DNA from: Acutalibacter sp. 1XD8-33
GTDB lineage: Bacteria; Bacillota; Clostridia; Oscillospirales; Acutalibacteraceae
DNA length: 64,000 nucleotides
Direction: 5' to 3'
Assembly: GCF_003612555.1 (NCBI RefSeq)
Contig: NZ_RAZF01000011.1
Coordinates: forward strand, 1 to 64,000
Under the pieces are notes generated by a model that saw only the letters and a list, made by a program, of their open reading frames with translations, was not told the DNA's origin and made no database searches. Position 1 is the stretch's first letter, and every line of letters starts with the position of its first letter. The translations under genes and the position numbers were made by a program. This document shows, in pieces, positions 24,517 through 33,974 of the stretch.

Positions 24517-25434
24517 TCACCTCGTTTTTGCTGCAAGAATGGCCGCGCCCGCAGCGTTATCGCTGGAAAATTCCGGCGCGGCGAAATAGGCCCCGAAGGC
24601 CCCGGAGAGCCGTTCCCGGATCAGGAAATTGCCGCAGACCCCGCCGGAAAACACCACGGGCAGGGGGCCCCGCTCCCGGAGCAGCAGACGGCACATGGCC
24701 TCCAGCGCGGCGGCGATGGACTCCAGGCAGTGCCGGGCGGTCTCCTCCGGCGGGCTGCCCGCCCGGATCATGGCCATACACTGGTTTTCAATGCCGGAGA
24801 GGGAGCAGTCAGCCCCCCGTAGCACGGGCTTCACCCGCACGGGCTCCGGCCATCGGAGGGCCAGCTCCTCCAGGGCCGGTCCGCAGGGGAAGGGGAGCCC
24901 CAGGGCCACGCCCACCCGGTCCACGGCCTGCCCGGCTTTCAGGTCCAGGGAGGCGGCGGCGATCTCCACGGCCGGGCCCTCCTCGCCGCCGGGAGAGACC
25001 AGCAGGGCCTCGGTGGTGCCGCCGGAGACATGGAACGCCAGGAATCTCTCCTCCAGAAGGTCCAGCTGCCCGGCGGAATAGAGCGCGGCTGCGATGTGTC
25101 CCTGCTGATGGGAAAACGGGGCCACAGGCACGCTAAGAGCCGCGCCCAGCACCTCCGCGAAGCCCTTCCCGGCCAGGAAGCAGGGCATGTAGGAGTCCTC
25201 CCCCTGCCGGGGGCTCACAGAGACGCCGATGGCCCGAAGCCCCTCCACAGGCAGAAGGCCGCTGAGCAGCCGGGGGAGCTGGCGGGTATGGTGAAAGACC
25301 GCGTCGCTCTGGCGCAGGCCTCGGGCCCCTTTTGGTACGGGCAGGGGGTGCTTCCGGTTCTCCAGGACCTGTTCCCCGTCGTAGACGGCGGCGGAAGTAG
25401 TATAGTTGCTGGTATCAATCCCCAGGGTTTTCAT
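24517..25434 (-). CDS. Kae1/TsaD-like ASKHA protein
   Basis: The 305-residue protein has the ASKHA ATPase fold of TsaD/Kae1, which make threonylcarbamoyl-adenosine in tRNA. Seen are LGIDTSNYTTS (residues 4-14), the HQQGH metal-like motif in PFSHQQGHIAAAL, SGGTTE, and SGGVCGN. It is shorter than true TsaD (about 335-345) and sits between nusB and xseA, away from tsaB/tsaE, so it is probably a paralogue whose role is not established. It ends overlapping the xseA start region, which shows co-transcription. No clear Shine-Dalgarno precedes the ATG. Confidence 0.8.
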   Translation of the reverse strand: MKTLGIDTSNYTTSAAVYDGEQVLENRKHPLPVPKGARGLRQSDAVFHHTRQLPRLLSGLLPVEGLRAIGVSVSPRQGEDSYMPCFLAGKGFAEVLGAALSVPVAPFSHQQGHIAAALYSAGQLDLLEERFLAFHVSGGTTEALLVSPGGEEGPAVEIAAASLDLKAGQAVDRVGVALGLPFPCGPALEELALRWPEPVRVKPVLRGADCSLSGIENQCMAMIRAGSPPEETARHCLESIAAALEAMCRLLLRERGPLPVVFSGGVCGNFLIRERLSGAFGAYFAAPEFSSDNAAGAAILAAKTR

Positions 25435-25443
25435 AGGAGGCCC

Positions 25444-25842
25444 CTAAGCGCAATGGCTCTTGTTCACAGAACTTAGAACCCCGTTGATATAGGGTGCGTC
25501 CCCCTTGCCGCCGTAGGTCTTTGCCAGTTCCACGGCCTCGTTGATGGACACGCTGGCGGGGATAGCGGGATCAAACAGCATCTCGTATACCGCCAGGCGC
25601 AGTAGCGTCAGAGCGACCTTGGAGATGCGGTGAATGCTCCAGCCCCGCAGGTTTTCCCGGACAACGCCGTCGATTTTCTCCCGGTTTTCCTCCACCCCGA
25701 AAACCAGCTCCTCCGTGAAGGAGTTGGGAACCAGATCCCGGGCCTCGTGGGCCGCCTTGAGGATATCCTCCATCCGTTCGCCTCCCGCAGCCTGTTCAAA
25801 CAGCAGGCAGAAGGCCTGCTCCCGGGCTTCCCGTCTTGTCAT
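25444..25842 (-). CDS. nusB: Transcription antitermination factor NusB
   Basis: The 132-residue all-helical protein binds boxA RNA with S10 and supports rRNA transcription. It has the expected TRREAREQAFCLLFE opening, the RISKVALTLLRLAVYEM core and SVSINEAVELAKTYGG near the end. The ATG chosen lies behind a GGGAGGAG site; the longer reading adds 19 residues without support. It is the first gene of nusB-Kae1-like-xseA-xseB-ispA-rluA-like, an order typical for clostridia apart from the repeat invasion further down. Confidence 0.94.
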   Translation of the reverse strand: MTRREAREQAFCLLFEQAAGGERMEDILKAAHEARDLVPNSFTEELVFGVEENREKIDGVVRENLRGWSIHRISKVALTLLRLAVYEMLFDPAIPASVSINEAVELAKTYGGKGDAPYINGVLSSVNKSHCA

Positions 25843-25911
25843 AAAAACTCCTCCCATATTCCCAAAATAATACTTTTGAGAGATCGTGTGCGTAGCCAAG
25901 TATACTTTATC

Positions 25912-26184
25912 TAGAGTGTGTTTTGGCCTCTGGCAGCCAGGGTTTCACCCTGGACTGGACCAAACTTTTTGAAAAAAGTTTGGATCAAAAACTTTTACCC
26001 TGGTTAGCTTGTGAAAAACATCAAAATGTTCACAACGAATGAAATGAGGAATGACAGTAAAAGTTTCGTAGACTTCGTGAAACGAAGTCTCGCCTTTCTT
26101 AAAAGGCGGCGAGGTGGAGGCGAGACCCGGAGCCCCCCTGCCGGAGGCTGTGTGCCCAGAGGCCAGCACATAACTATTATAATG
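25912..26184. repeat. Composite repeat unit with terminal inverted repeats (unit 3)
   Basis: It starts TAGAGTGTGTTTTGGCCTCT and ends AGAGGCCAGCACATAACT in inverted orientation. Inside are the CAAACTTTTTGAAAAAAGTTTG hairpin, the AAAACTTTTACCCTGGTTAG block, a CAACGAATGAAATGAGG block, and GTAGACTTCGTGAAACGAAGTC. No gene. Confidence 0.65.
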
Positions 26185-26308
26185 TTATCAAAGTATACTT
26201 CCACGGCGCGGGCCAACAAATACTCCCTCAAACCACGTTAACTATAGCACAAAGCCCAGGGCAATTCAACTGTCAATTTGCGAGGCTGGCCCAGGCAATC
26301 TCTGGCGC

Positions 26309-26337
26309 TTGACAAACTGCTCTACAGATGGTATAGT
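26309..26337 (+). promoter_or_regulatory. Strong promoter of threonine ammonia-lyase
   Basis: A consensus TTGACA (26309-26314) and TATAGT (26332-26337) with a 17-base spacer. Transcription would start near 26,345, leaving a 160-180 base leader. Confidence 0.8.
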
Positions 26338-26436
26338 ATAGTTCAATAACACACTAAAGCTGTGGCGGACCGCTGGGAAATTACCGTTTCTTCCAACGTA
26401 AGCCGCTTGAAAAAGCTGGAATTTCCGGTTGAACGC

Positions 26437-26467
26437 CGCACCCTTCAAAGCGATTTGAACGGGTGCG
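26437..26467 (+). promoter_or_regulatory. Stem-loop in the threonine ammonia-lyase leader
   Basis: CGCACCCTTCAAA and TTTGAA-C-GGGTGCG form a 13 bp stem with one bulge and a 4-base loop. No T tract follows, and no T-box sequence is seen, so the role is open. Confidence 0.45.
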
Positions 26468-26521
26468 CGACTGTTATTTATGCAAATACGCCGGGAGTTT
26501 TACAGAATGGGGACTTCTACT

Positions 26522-27724
26522 ATGCTATCTATCGACAAAATTTTTCATGCCTCCGTGGTGCTGAAAAACATCATCCGTAGCACCGCCATCGTCCACACCG
26601 AGGGCATCACGGAGAACTGCTCCCTCTACCTGAAGCCGGAAAACCTGCAAAAAACCGGCTCCTTCAAGCTGCGGGGCTCCGGCTACAAGATTTCCATGCT
26701 CTCCGAGGAGGAGAAGGCCAGGGGGGTGATCGCCTGCTCCGCCGGGAACCATGCCCAGGGCGTGGCCCTGGCCGCCACCAAAAGCGGGGTGGAATCGGTG
26801 ATCTGCCTGCCGGACAGCGCCCCCATCTCCAAAATCGAGGCCACCAAGAAGTACGGCGCCAAGGTCTGTCTGGTGGAGGGGGTCTACGACGACGCCTACA
26901 ACCGGGCCCTGGAGCTCCGGGAGGAGCGGGGCTACACCTTCGTCCACCCCTTTGACGACGAGGACGTGATCGCCGGGCAGGGCACCATCGGCCTGGAGAT
27001 CGTCCAGGAGATCAACGACATCGACGCGGTGATCGTACCCGTGGGCGGGGGCGGGCTGATCTCCGGCGTGGCCTGCGCCATCAAGTCCATGAACCCCTCC
27101 ATCAAGGTCTACGGGGTCCAGGCGGCGGGGGCCCCCAGCATGTTCAACTCCGTGCGAGCCGGGTCCATCGGATGCCTGGACAATGTGTCCACCATCGCGG
27201 ACGGCATCGCGGTAAAGCAGCCGGGGGAGCACACCTTCCAGCTGGTACAGAAATATGTGGACGACATCGCCCTGGTCACGGAGGACGAGATCTCCTCCGC
27301 CATCCTGGCGCTGATGGAAAAGCAGAAGATGATCGCCGAGGGGGCGGGGGCCGTGTCCGTGGCGGCGGCCATGTTCAATAAGTTCCCCACCGAAGGCAAA
27401 CGGGTGGTGAGCCTGGTCTCCGGGGGCAACATCGACGTGACCATCCTGTCCCGGGTGATCGAGCGGGGCCTGATGAAGTCCGGTCGGTCCAGCACTCTGG
27501 TGATCGAGCTCATCGACAAGCCCGGCCAGCTGCAGAACGTCTCCCGGATCATCGCGGAGTGCGGCGGCAACGTGACCAGCGTCCAGTATGAGCGGGCCGG
27601 GGAGATCGAGAGCATCAACGGCTGCTACCTGAAGATCGGCATGGAGACCCGGAACTACGCCCATGTGCAGATGATCGCCCAGGCCCTGCGGGACAACGGC
27701 TTCAAGCTGGTTCAGGCGGGGTGA
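26522..27724 (+). CDS. ilvA: Threonine ammonia-lyase with ACT domain
   Basis: The 400-residue PLP enzyme converts threonine to 2-oxobutanoate, the isoleucine precursor. The PLP lysine lies in TGSFKLRG (about Lys48), with SAGNHAQGVALAA and the glycine-rich GGGGLISG cofactor loop. An ACT-type regulatory domain is at the C-terminus (LVIELIDKPGQLQNVSRIIAE). Length and layout fit the TIGR01127/TdcB-like group with one ACT domain. ATG at 26507 is an equally good start. It has its own promoter and is followed downstream by ilvB-ilvN-ilvC-ilvD, so a biosynthetic role is likely. Confidence 0.9.
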   Translation: MLSIDKIFHASVVLKNIIRSTAIVHTEGITENCSLYLKPENLQKTGSFKLRGSGYKISMLSEEEKARGVIACSAGNHAQGVALAATKSGVESVICLPDSAPISKIEATKKYGAKVCLVEGVYDDAYNRALELREERGYTFVHPFDDEDVIAGQGTIGLEIVQEINDIDAVIVPVGGGGLISGVACAIKSMNPSIKVYGVQAAGAPSMFNSVRAGSIGCLDNVSTIADGIAVKQPGEHTFQLVQKYVDDIALVTEDEISSAILALMEKQKMIAEGAGAVSVAAAMFNKFPTEGKRVVSLVSGGNIDVTILSRVIERGLMKSGRSSTLVIELIDKPGQLQNVSRIIAECGGNVTSVQYERAGEIESINGCYLKIGMETRNYAHVQMIAQALRDNGFKLVQAG

Positions 27725-27739
27725 GGGCCTCCGGCGCGC

Positions 27740-28110
27740 AAGGTCGTGGGGCGTTGCCCCACACCCCACAAACTTTTTGAAAAAAGTTTGATCAAAAACT
27801 TTTACCCACTCCTCACTACGTTCGTCGTGAACGATTTATGTTGTTCGACCAGCTAACCTAACAACCGTAAAAGTTTCGCCGGCCTTTTCAAAGGCCGCAG
27901 GGTGTGCCTTAGCAGCGTCCCACGGTCTTGCCCTTGACCTTAACACCTGAGAAGCGCAATTTTTGCGGGGTGAATTGGCGGACGGAGTCTGCCAAGAGGG
28001 GGGCTTTTTGCAAGAATAAAAAGCCCCCCTAGTCCCGGAGCAAGCCAGCTGAGCGCACGGGCGTACCAGCCGAGAGCGCGCCCTGCCAGCTGAAATCTGG
28101 ACGCGCCGCC
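27740..28110. repeat. Mosaic palindromic repeat cluster
   Basis: Modules: GTGGGGCGTTGCCCCAC hairpin, CAAACTTTTTGAAAAAAGTTTG hairpin, ACCCACTCCTCACTACGTTC block, GCCGGCCTTTTCAAAGGCCGC hairpin, GGTCTTGCCCTTGACCTTAA block with ACACCTGAGAAGCG, and a GGGGGGCTTTTT / AAAAAGCCCCCC palindrome. No gene between ilvA and the acetyltransferase. Confidence 0.7.
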
Positions 28111-28178
28111 GCGCCCCGAAGGCCCCCATACAAAAGCAAAAACACTCAAACACTATATAAGCAATGGAGGAAATCAAC

Positions 28179-28856
28179 ATGAATAGAATCGTTCGGTCTC
28201 TGGCATGGGTCGCCGCGGGAGCCGCCGCGGGCGTGGCCTGGGCCAAGCTCACAAAAAGGAAGCAGGACGCCGGGACCGCCCCCCAGGCCTTGCGCCATTC
28301 CGGCACCCGCACCATCGAGACGGACCGGCTGATCCTGCGCCGCTTCAAGGTGGAGGACGCCGGGGCCATGTACCACAACTGGGCCAGCGACCCGGAGGTC
28401 ACCCGGTTCCTCACCTGGCAGCCCCATGTGAGCGTGGAGGCCACCGCCGAGCTGCTGGAGGACTGGGAGGGCCGCTATGAAAACGGCGCCTGCTATAACT
28501 GGGCCATCGTGCTCAAGGAGCTGGGCGAGCCCATCGGGTCCATCAGCGTGGTGGACCAGAACGACACCCTGAGAAAGGCCCATGTGGGCTACTGCATCGG
28601 CAAGAAATGGTGGCGCCAGGGCATTATGACCGAGGCCCTCGCCGCCGTGATCAAATTCCTGTTCCGGGAGGGCTACCAGCGCATCGACAGCCGCCACGAC
28701 CCCAACAATCCCCACTCCGGCGAGGTCATGAAGAAGTGCGGCATGAAGTATGAGGGCACCCTGCGGAACTACGACTGGAACAACCAGGGCTACTGCGACG
28801 CCTGTTTCTACTCGATTCTGGCGGAGGAGTACCAGGAGGGAGGCCATTGCCTATGA
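28179..28856 (+). CDS. GNAT acetyltransferase with N-terminal membrane helix
   Basis: The 225-residue protein is a RimJ/RimL-type N-acetyltransferase: RLILRRFKVEDA, then the acetyl-CoA-binding part (GYCIGKKWWRQGIMTEAL) and RIDSRHDPNNPHSGEVMKKCG. Unusually, the first 25 residues form a hydrophobic Ala/Gly-rich helix followed by KLTKRK, which may anchor it to the membrane. A GGAGGAAATCAAC site favours ATG at 28179 over an ATG lying within that site. It overlaps the start of ilvB by four bases. The acceptor is unknown, and a direct role in branched-chain synthesis is not implied. Confidence 0.82.
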   Translation: MNRIVRSLAWVAAGAAAGVAWAKLTKRKQDAGTAPQALRHSGTRTIETDRLILRRFKVEDAGAMYHNWASDPEVTRFLTWQPHVSVEATAELLEDWEGRYENGACYNWAIVLKELGEPIGSISVVDQNDTLRKAHVGYCIGKKWWRQGIMTEALAAVIKFLFREGYQRIDSRHDPNNPHSGEVMKKCGMKYEGTLRNYDWNNQGYCDACFYSILAEEYQEGGHCL

Positions 28857-30520
28857 TGCTGTCCGGCGCGGATATTATTGTGAAAACCCTGATCGAGCAG
28901 GGCTGCGATGTGGTGTTCGGCTACCCCGGCGGGCAGATCATCAACGTGTACGACTCCCTGTATAAATACCGGGACGAGCTGCGCCATGTGCTCACCGCCC
29001 ACGAGCAGGGGGCGGCCCACGCCGCCGACGGCTACGCCCGCATGACCGGCAGGCCCGGGGTGGTCATCGCCACCTCCGGCCCCGGGGCTACCAATCTGGT
29101 GACGGGCATCGCCACCGCCTACCTGGACTCCGTCCCCCTGGTAGCCATCACGGGGAATGTCCCCAGCGGCCAGCTGGGCACGGACAGCTTCCAGGAGATC
29201 GACATCACGGGCATCACCCTGCCCATCACCAAGCATAACTATGTGGTGGGGCGGGTGGAGGAACTGGCGGACACCATCCGGGAGGCCTTCCGCCTGGCCA
29301 TGTCCGACCGGCCGGGCCCGGTCCTGGTGGACGTGCCCAAGGACATCCAGATCGCCCAGTGCGAATACGAGCCCCTGCCCCCTGTGAAGGCCGACGAAAA
29401 AAAGGCCGCCAAGGACGTGCGGATTCAGGAGGCGGCGGAGTGCATCAACCAGGCCCACAGGCCCTATGTCTACTTCGGCGGCGGGCTCATCAACTCCCAG
29501 GCGGAAGAGGAGGTCCTGGCCCTGGCGGACCGGATCGACGCGCCCATCGGCTGCTCCTTTATGGGCATTTCCGGCGTACCCACCAGCCATCCCCGGTTTT
29601 TGGGGATGCAGGGGATGCACGGGCACTACGCCTCCTCCATGGCTATGCACCACGCGGACTGCATCATCGCCCTGGGCGTGCGCTTCAACGACCGGGTCAC
29701 TGGCAACCGGGAGAAGTTTGCCACCAAGGCCCAGATTGTCCATATCGACATCGACGGGGCGGAGCTCTCCAAGAACATCTCTCCGGCCCACGCCCTGCGG
29801 GGAGACCTGAAGCTCACCCTGCAGAAGCTGCTGCCCCTCTTGGAGCAGAAGCGGCACGACCCCTGGCGGCAGGCCATTTCCCAGCTGAAAAACGATGAGA
29901 ACTGGTCTTTGGACCACCGGGAGGGCCTGACCCCCCGCAATGTGCTGCTGGCCCTGAACCGCTTTACCAAGGGGGAGCTGCCCGTGGCCACGGACGTGGG
30001 CCAGCACCAGATGTGGGCGGCCCAGACCCTAGAGTTCCGGAAGATCCGGCGGTTCGTCTCCAGCGGGGGCCTGGGCACCATGGGCTTCGGCATGGGGGCG
30101 GCCATGGGGGCGCAGATCGCCACCGGCCAGCGCACGGTGCTGGTCACCGGGGACGGCGGCTTCGGCATGTGCCTCAACGAGCTGGCCACCGCCGTCCACG
30201 AGAACATCCCCCTGGTGATCCTGATCATGAACAACGGCGTGCTGGGCATGGTGCGCCAGTGGCAGACGCTGTTCTTCGACAAGCACTATTCCAACACGGT
30301 CCTGGACCGGAAAACGGACTTTGTAGCGCTCAGTAAGGCCTTCGGGGCCGATGGCAGGAGGGTGACGGACCTGAACGGGCTGGACGAAGCCCTTAAGACG
30401 GCCTTTCAAAGCGATGGGCCGTACCTGATCGAGTGCATGATCGACAAGGACGAGTTCGTGCTGCCCATGCTGCCCCCCGGCGGAAGCATGGATGATATCA
30501 TAACAAAGGTGGGTGACTGA
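28853..30520 (+). CDS. ilvB: Acetolactate synthase large subunit
   Basis: The 555-residue thiamine diphosphate enzyme makes acetolactate or acetohydroxybutyrate, the first shared step to valine, leucine and isoleucine. The activating Glu is in TAHEQGAAHAADGYAR (about residue 47), and the ThDP site is GDGGFGMCLNELATAV to MNN (about 435-465). Three domains and length fit IlvB with a regulatory partner. The ATG follows GAGGGAGG and overlaps the acetyltransferase stop. The small subunit follows at once, so the pair forms a holoenzyme. Confidence 0.96.
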   Translation: MMLSGADIIVKTLIEQGCDVVFGYPGGQIINVYDSLYKYRDELRHVLTAHEQGAAHAADGYARMTGRPGVVIATSGPGATNLVTGIATAYLDSVPLVAITGNVPSGQLGTDSFQEIDITGITLPITKHNYVVGRVEELADTIREAFRLAMSDRPGPVLVDVPKDIQIAQCEYEPLPPVKADEKKAAKDVRIQEAAECINQAHRPYVYFGGGLINSQAEEEVLALADRIDAPIGCSFMGISGVPTSHPRFLGMQGMHGHYASSMAMHHADCIIALGVRFNDRVTGNREKFATKAQIVHIDIDGAELSKNISPAHALRGDLKLTLQKLLPLLEQKRHDPWRQAISQLKNDENWSLDHREGLTPRNVLLALNRFTKGELPVATDVGQHQMWAAQTLEFRKIRRFVSSGGLGTMGFGMGAAMGAQIATGQRTVLVTGDGGFGMCLNELATAVHENIPLVILIMNNGVLGMVRQWQTLFFDKHYSNTVLDRKTDFVALSKAFGADGRRVTDLNGLDEALKTAFQSDGPYLIECMIDKDEFVLPMLPPGGSMDDIITKVGD

Positions 30521-30521
30521 T

Positions 30522-31031
30522 ATGGAGAGCTTTACTTTGGCTGTGCTGGTGCAGAACCAGTTCGGCGTGCTGAACCGGGTGACCAGCATGTTCCGGCGCA
30601 GGAGGTTCAATATCACCAGCCTTAGTGTCAGCGTCACGGAATCTGACACCCGGTCGCGGATCACCATCACCGCTGACGGCGGGGGCCGGGACAAGGACCA
30701 GCTCATCGACCAGCTCTACAAGCTGCCGGTGGTGGTATCCATCGCGGAGATCAAGGAGGAGGACTGCGTCACCTGCGAGCTGCTGCTCTTGAAGGTACAG
30801 AACAAGCCCGAGCTCCGCAGCGACATTCACGCCGCCGCTGAGGCTTTCGGAGCGAAGATTGTGGACTACACCCGGGATTCCGTGGTGCTGCAGATGGTGG
30901 GCACCGCCCGGAATATCGACGCGTTCATCGAGGTCATGCAGGACTACACTGTGCTGGAGATCTGCCGCACCGGCGTCATCTCCCTGGAGCGCGGGGCCAT
31001 GACCATCGAGAAGAAGGCGGAGATCTACTGA
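30522..31031 (+). CDS. ilvN: Acetolactate synthase small (regulatory) subunit
   Basis: The 169-residue protein binds IlvB and gives feedback inhibition by valine. It has an N-terminal ACT domain (LAVLVQNQFGVLNRVTSMFRR) and the ALS C-terminal domain (LRSDIHAAAEAFGAKIVDYT). The ATG at 30522 has an AAAGGTGG site upstream and starts one base after the ilvB stop; a GTG nine bases earlier is unlikely. The stop overlaps the next gene by one base (TGATG). Length is typical (about 160-170). Confidence 0.95.
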   Translation: MESFTLAVLVQNQFGVLNRVTSMFRRRRFNITSLSVSVTESDTRSRITITADGGGRDKDQLIDQLYKLPVVVSIAEIKEEDCVTCELLLLKVQNKPELRSDIHAAAEAFGAKIVDYTRDSVVLQMVGTARNIDAFIEVMQDYTVLEICRTGVISLERGAMTIEKKAEIY

Positions 31032-31519
31032 TGGCCTCCCTCATCACCCTGGAGCCGCTGACCAAAGCAAACCTGGACGAGGCCCGGGGCATACGCCGGG
31101 AGGATGTGAGCGAGGAGCTAGTGGATAGTGTGGACACCCTCTGGGAGCTGACGCAGTACGGCGCGGAGCACGGCTGCATCGGGCGCACGTTTCTCATCAG
31201 GTACGAGGGCCGGTGCGCAGGAGTGTTGCTCCTGGGCGAGGCCATTCCCTGGGACACCGACCCACCCGAGATGCGGGAAAAACCCTTCTACCGGCTCATG
31301 GGCTTTGTGATGGACCGGGAGCTGCGGGGCATGGGGCTTGGCGGCCTGGCCCTGGAGCTGGCGGTGGAGCATGTGTACAGCGAGTTCGGGGAAAGGCCCA
31401 TCGCGCTGGGGGTCCATAAGAACAACCCTAAAGCGGAGCGGTTTTACCTCCGGCATGGGTTCCGGAAAACGGCCTATATGGAGGGGAACGACTGTTACTT
31501 TCTCAGGTTTCTTCCGTAA
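31031..31519 (+). CDS. GNAT-family acetyltransferase
   Basis: The 162-residue protein has the GNAT acetyl-CoA motif (FVMDRELRGMGLGGLALELAVEHV, about residues 93-116 split by the RGMGLGG loop) and the typical end KNNPKAERFYLRHGFRK. It begins within the ilvN stop codon, so it is translated from the ilvB-ilvN transcript. Acceptor unknown. It is a second, unrelated acetyltransferase flanking the ilvBN pair. A weak hairpin and repeat unit follow. Confidence 0.8.
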   Translation: MASLITLEPLTKANLDEARGIRREDVSEELVDSVDTLWELTQYGAEHGCIGRTFLIRYEGRCAGVLLLGEAIPWDTDPPEMREKPFYRLMGFVMDRELRGMGLGGLALELAVEHVYSEFGERPIALGVHKNNPKAERFYLRHGFRKTAYMEGNDCYFLRFLP

Positions 31520-31538
31520 AAATACCGAAAGGTATACT

Positions 31539-31800
31539 TTTTGGGAGTAGTACGGGCATGGCCTTCGGCGACTCAAGGGCTACTCGCCCTTGAGAATCCT
31601 CGCCAACGCAAAGGCGGCGTTGGATCCGCCACCACGCATTCCGCTAACTTTAGCGCACTCAGCTAACCAGCGTAAAAGTTTCGTCCACCTTTTCAAAGGT
31701 TGCGTGGTGTGGAGCGGAGCTCCACGACCTTGCCGTAGTCGGCGAAGAGTTCGCTTGCGAACTCTTCGCCGACTACGGCCATACAGTATTACTTTATAAT
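31539..31800. repeat. Composite repeat unit with terminal inverted repeats (unit 4)
   Basis: Left end TTGGGAGTAGTACGGGCATGG-CC, right end GGCCATACAGTATTACTTTA in inverse orientation. It contains a CCACCTTTTCAAAGGTTG-type hairpin, GGAGCGGAGCTCCACG, and GAGTTCGCTTGCGAACTC. The right boundary is clear because it runs into a TATACTTTC-TTTCA-GAAAGTATA hairpin before ilvC. Confidence 0.65.
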
Positions 31801-31844
31801 AAAGTATACTTTCTTTCAGAAAGTATAAATATAGAAAAAATTGA

Positions 31845-32876
<1,032 letters not shown>

Positions 32877-32891
32877 GGAGAGCATTCCGCT

Positions 32892-33317
32892 ATGGAGAAG
32901 AGGATTGACATCATCCCATACCTGACCTTCAACGGGAACTGCGAGGAGGCCCTGCGTACCTATATGGAGGCCTTTGGCGGGAAAATCCATCATCTGTCCC
33001 GCTGGGACCGGCAGAACTGCGGGAGGCCCGAGCAAATTGGAACGGTCATGCACGTGGAGTTCCGGCTGGGCAATACCCCCATGGGAGCCGGCGACAACTT
33101 CGACTTTTCCGGGGACCCCGCCGTGAAGCTGATGGTACACCTGGACACCATGGAGAAGGCGCGGCACGCCATTGACACGCTGGCGGCCGGGGGCGGAACC
33201 GTCCTCTCTCCCCTGCACCCCCACCCTGCCCCAGACGACGGCGGCTGCGGCTCCGCCACCCGGGACCGGTTTGGATATGTCTGGTTTGTCACCTGTCCAA
33301 ACCCCGACAAGCAGTGA
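32892..33317 (+). CDS. VOC/PhnB-like glyoxalase-fold protein
   Basis: The 141-residue protein has the PhnB-type VOC fold: PYLTFNGNCEEALRTYMEAF at residues 8-27, then GNTPMGAGD and a final RFGYVWFVT strand. This group lacks a proven common reaction; many are annotated as 3-demethylubiquinone methyltransferase-like without evidence. It follows ilvC by 15 bases with GAGGAGAG at the right place and overlaps the next gene's possible GTG start. Function unknown. Confidence 0.8.
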   Translation: MEKRIDIIPYLTFNGNCEEALRTYMEAFGGKIHHLSRWDRQNCGRPEQIGTVMHVEFRLGNTPMGAGDNFDFSGDPAVKLMVHLDTMEKARHAIDTLAAGGGTVLSPLHPHPAPDDGGCGSATRDRFGYVWFVTCPNPDKQ

Positions 33318-33325
33318 GCGCGCCT

Positions 33326-33964
33326 ATGGAACAGAACCTTGGCCTGTGGGCGTCTGGTGAGCTTGGTCTAATATCTATCTCGCCGAGGCTCGGCTACTGG
33401 CCCGCCAGTCCGGACCCCCTCTGCGCGGACATCGGCGTGTATGAGGGCAGGGACAGCCTGTGGATTTTCGACGTGGGCTGCGGGGAGCAGGCCGCGGAGC
33501 GGATCAACCGCTTGCCCGGAAAAAAGCGGGTGGCGATCTCTCATTTCCACCAGGACCACATGGGCAATCTGCCCCGGATTTCCCGGGAGGAGCTCTACCT
33601 GGGCCGGTACACCCTCCGCCACGCGGGGGCGGGCCAGGTGGTGGAAGCGCCCATGGAGCCCGAGCCCGGCCTGCGCCTGTTCCCCATCCCCTCCAGCCAC
33701 GCGAAAGGCTGCCTGGGGATGGAGGTCGGGGGCCGGTACGCCTTTCTGGGGGACGCCGCCTATAGCACCCGCGTAGACGGCAGAATCCGCTACAACGCCA
33801 CCCTGCTCCAGGACACCATCCGGACCCTGGAGGCCCTCTCCGCTCCCTGGTTCCTTCTGAGCCACGGGGAGCCCTTCGCCCGCCCAAAGGAGGAGGTGCT
33901 GGAGGAGCTGCGGGAGATCTACACCCGGCGGGCCCAGGGCGAGGCGTATATTGATCTGGAATGA
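33326..33964 (+). CDS. Metallo-beta-lactamase fold hydrolase
   Basis: The 212-residue protein carries the metal-binding motif HFHQDH (about residues 72-77), later SSHAKGCLG, LGDAAYS (metal Asp) and a final SHGEPF histidine, in the order of MBL-fold hydrolases. The substrate is not predictable. Two starts are possible: GTG at 33314 overlapping the VOC stop codon, or ATG at 33326; neither has a good Shine-Dalgarno, so translation may be coupled to the upstream gene. It is followed by a lipoprotein gene with which it nearly overlaps. Confidence 0.8.
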   Translation: MEQNLGLWASGELGLISISPRLGYWPASPDPLCADIGVYEGRDSLWIFDVGCGEQAAERINRLPGKKRVAISHFHQDHMGNLPRISREELYLGRYTLRHAGAGQVVEAPMEPEPGLRLFPIPSSHAKGCLGMEVGGRYAFLGDAAYSTRVDGRIRYNATLLQDTIRTLEALSAPWFLLSHGEPFARPKEEVLEELREIYTRRAQGEAYIDLE

Positions 33965-33974
33965 GGAAATTTTC

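Noticed and set aside
26362-26580. Possible leader peptide before ilvA
   Set aside because: It starts at a GTG without ribosome site, is not enriched in Thr, Ile, Leu or Val, and overlaps the real start.
28110-28860. T-box or leader attenuator before ilvB, and T-box before proS
   Set aside because: The conserved AGGGTGGNACCGCG T-box sequence was searched for by eye and not seen in either leader.
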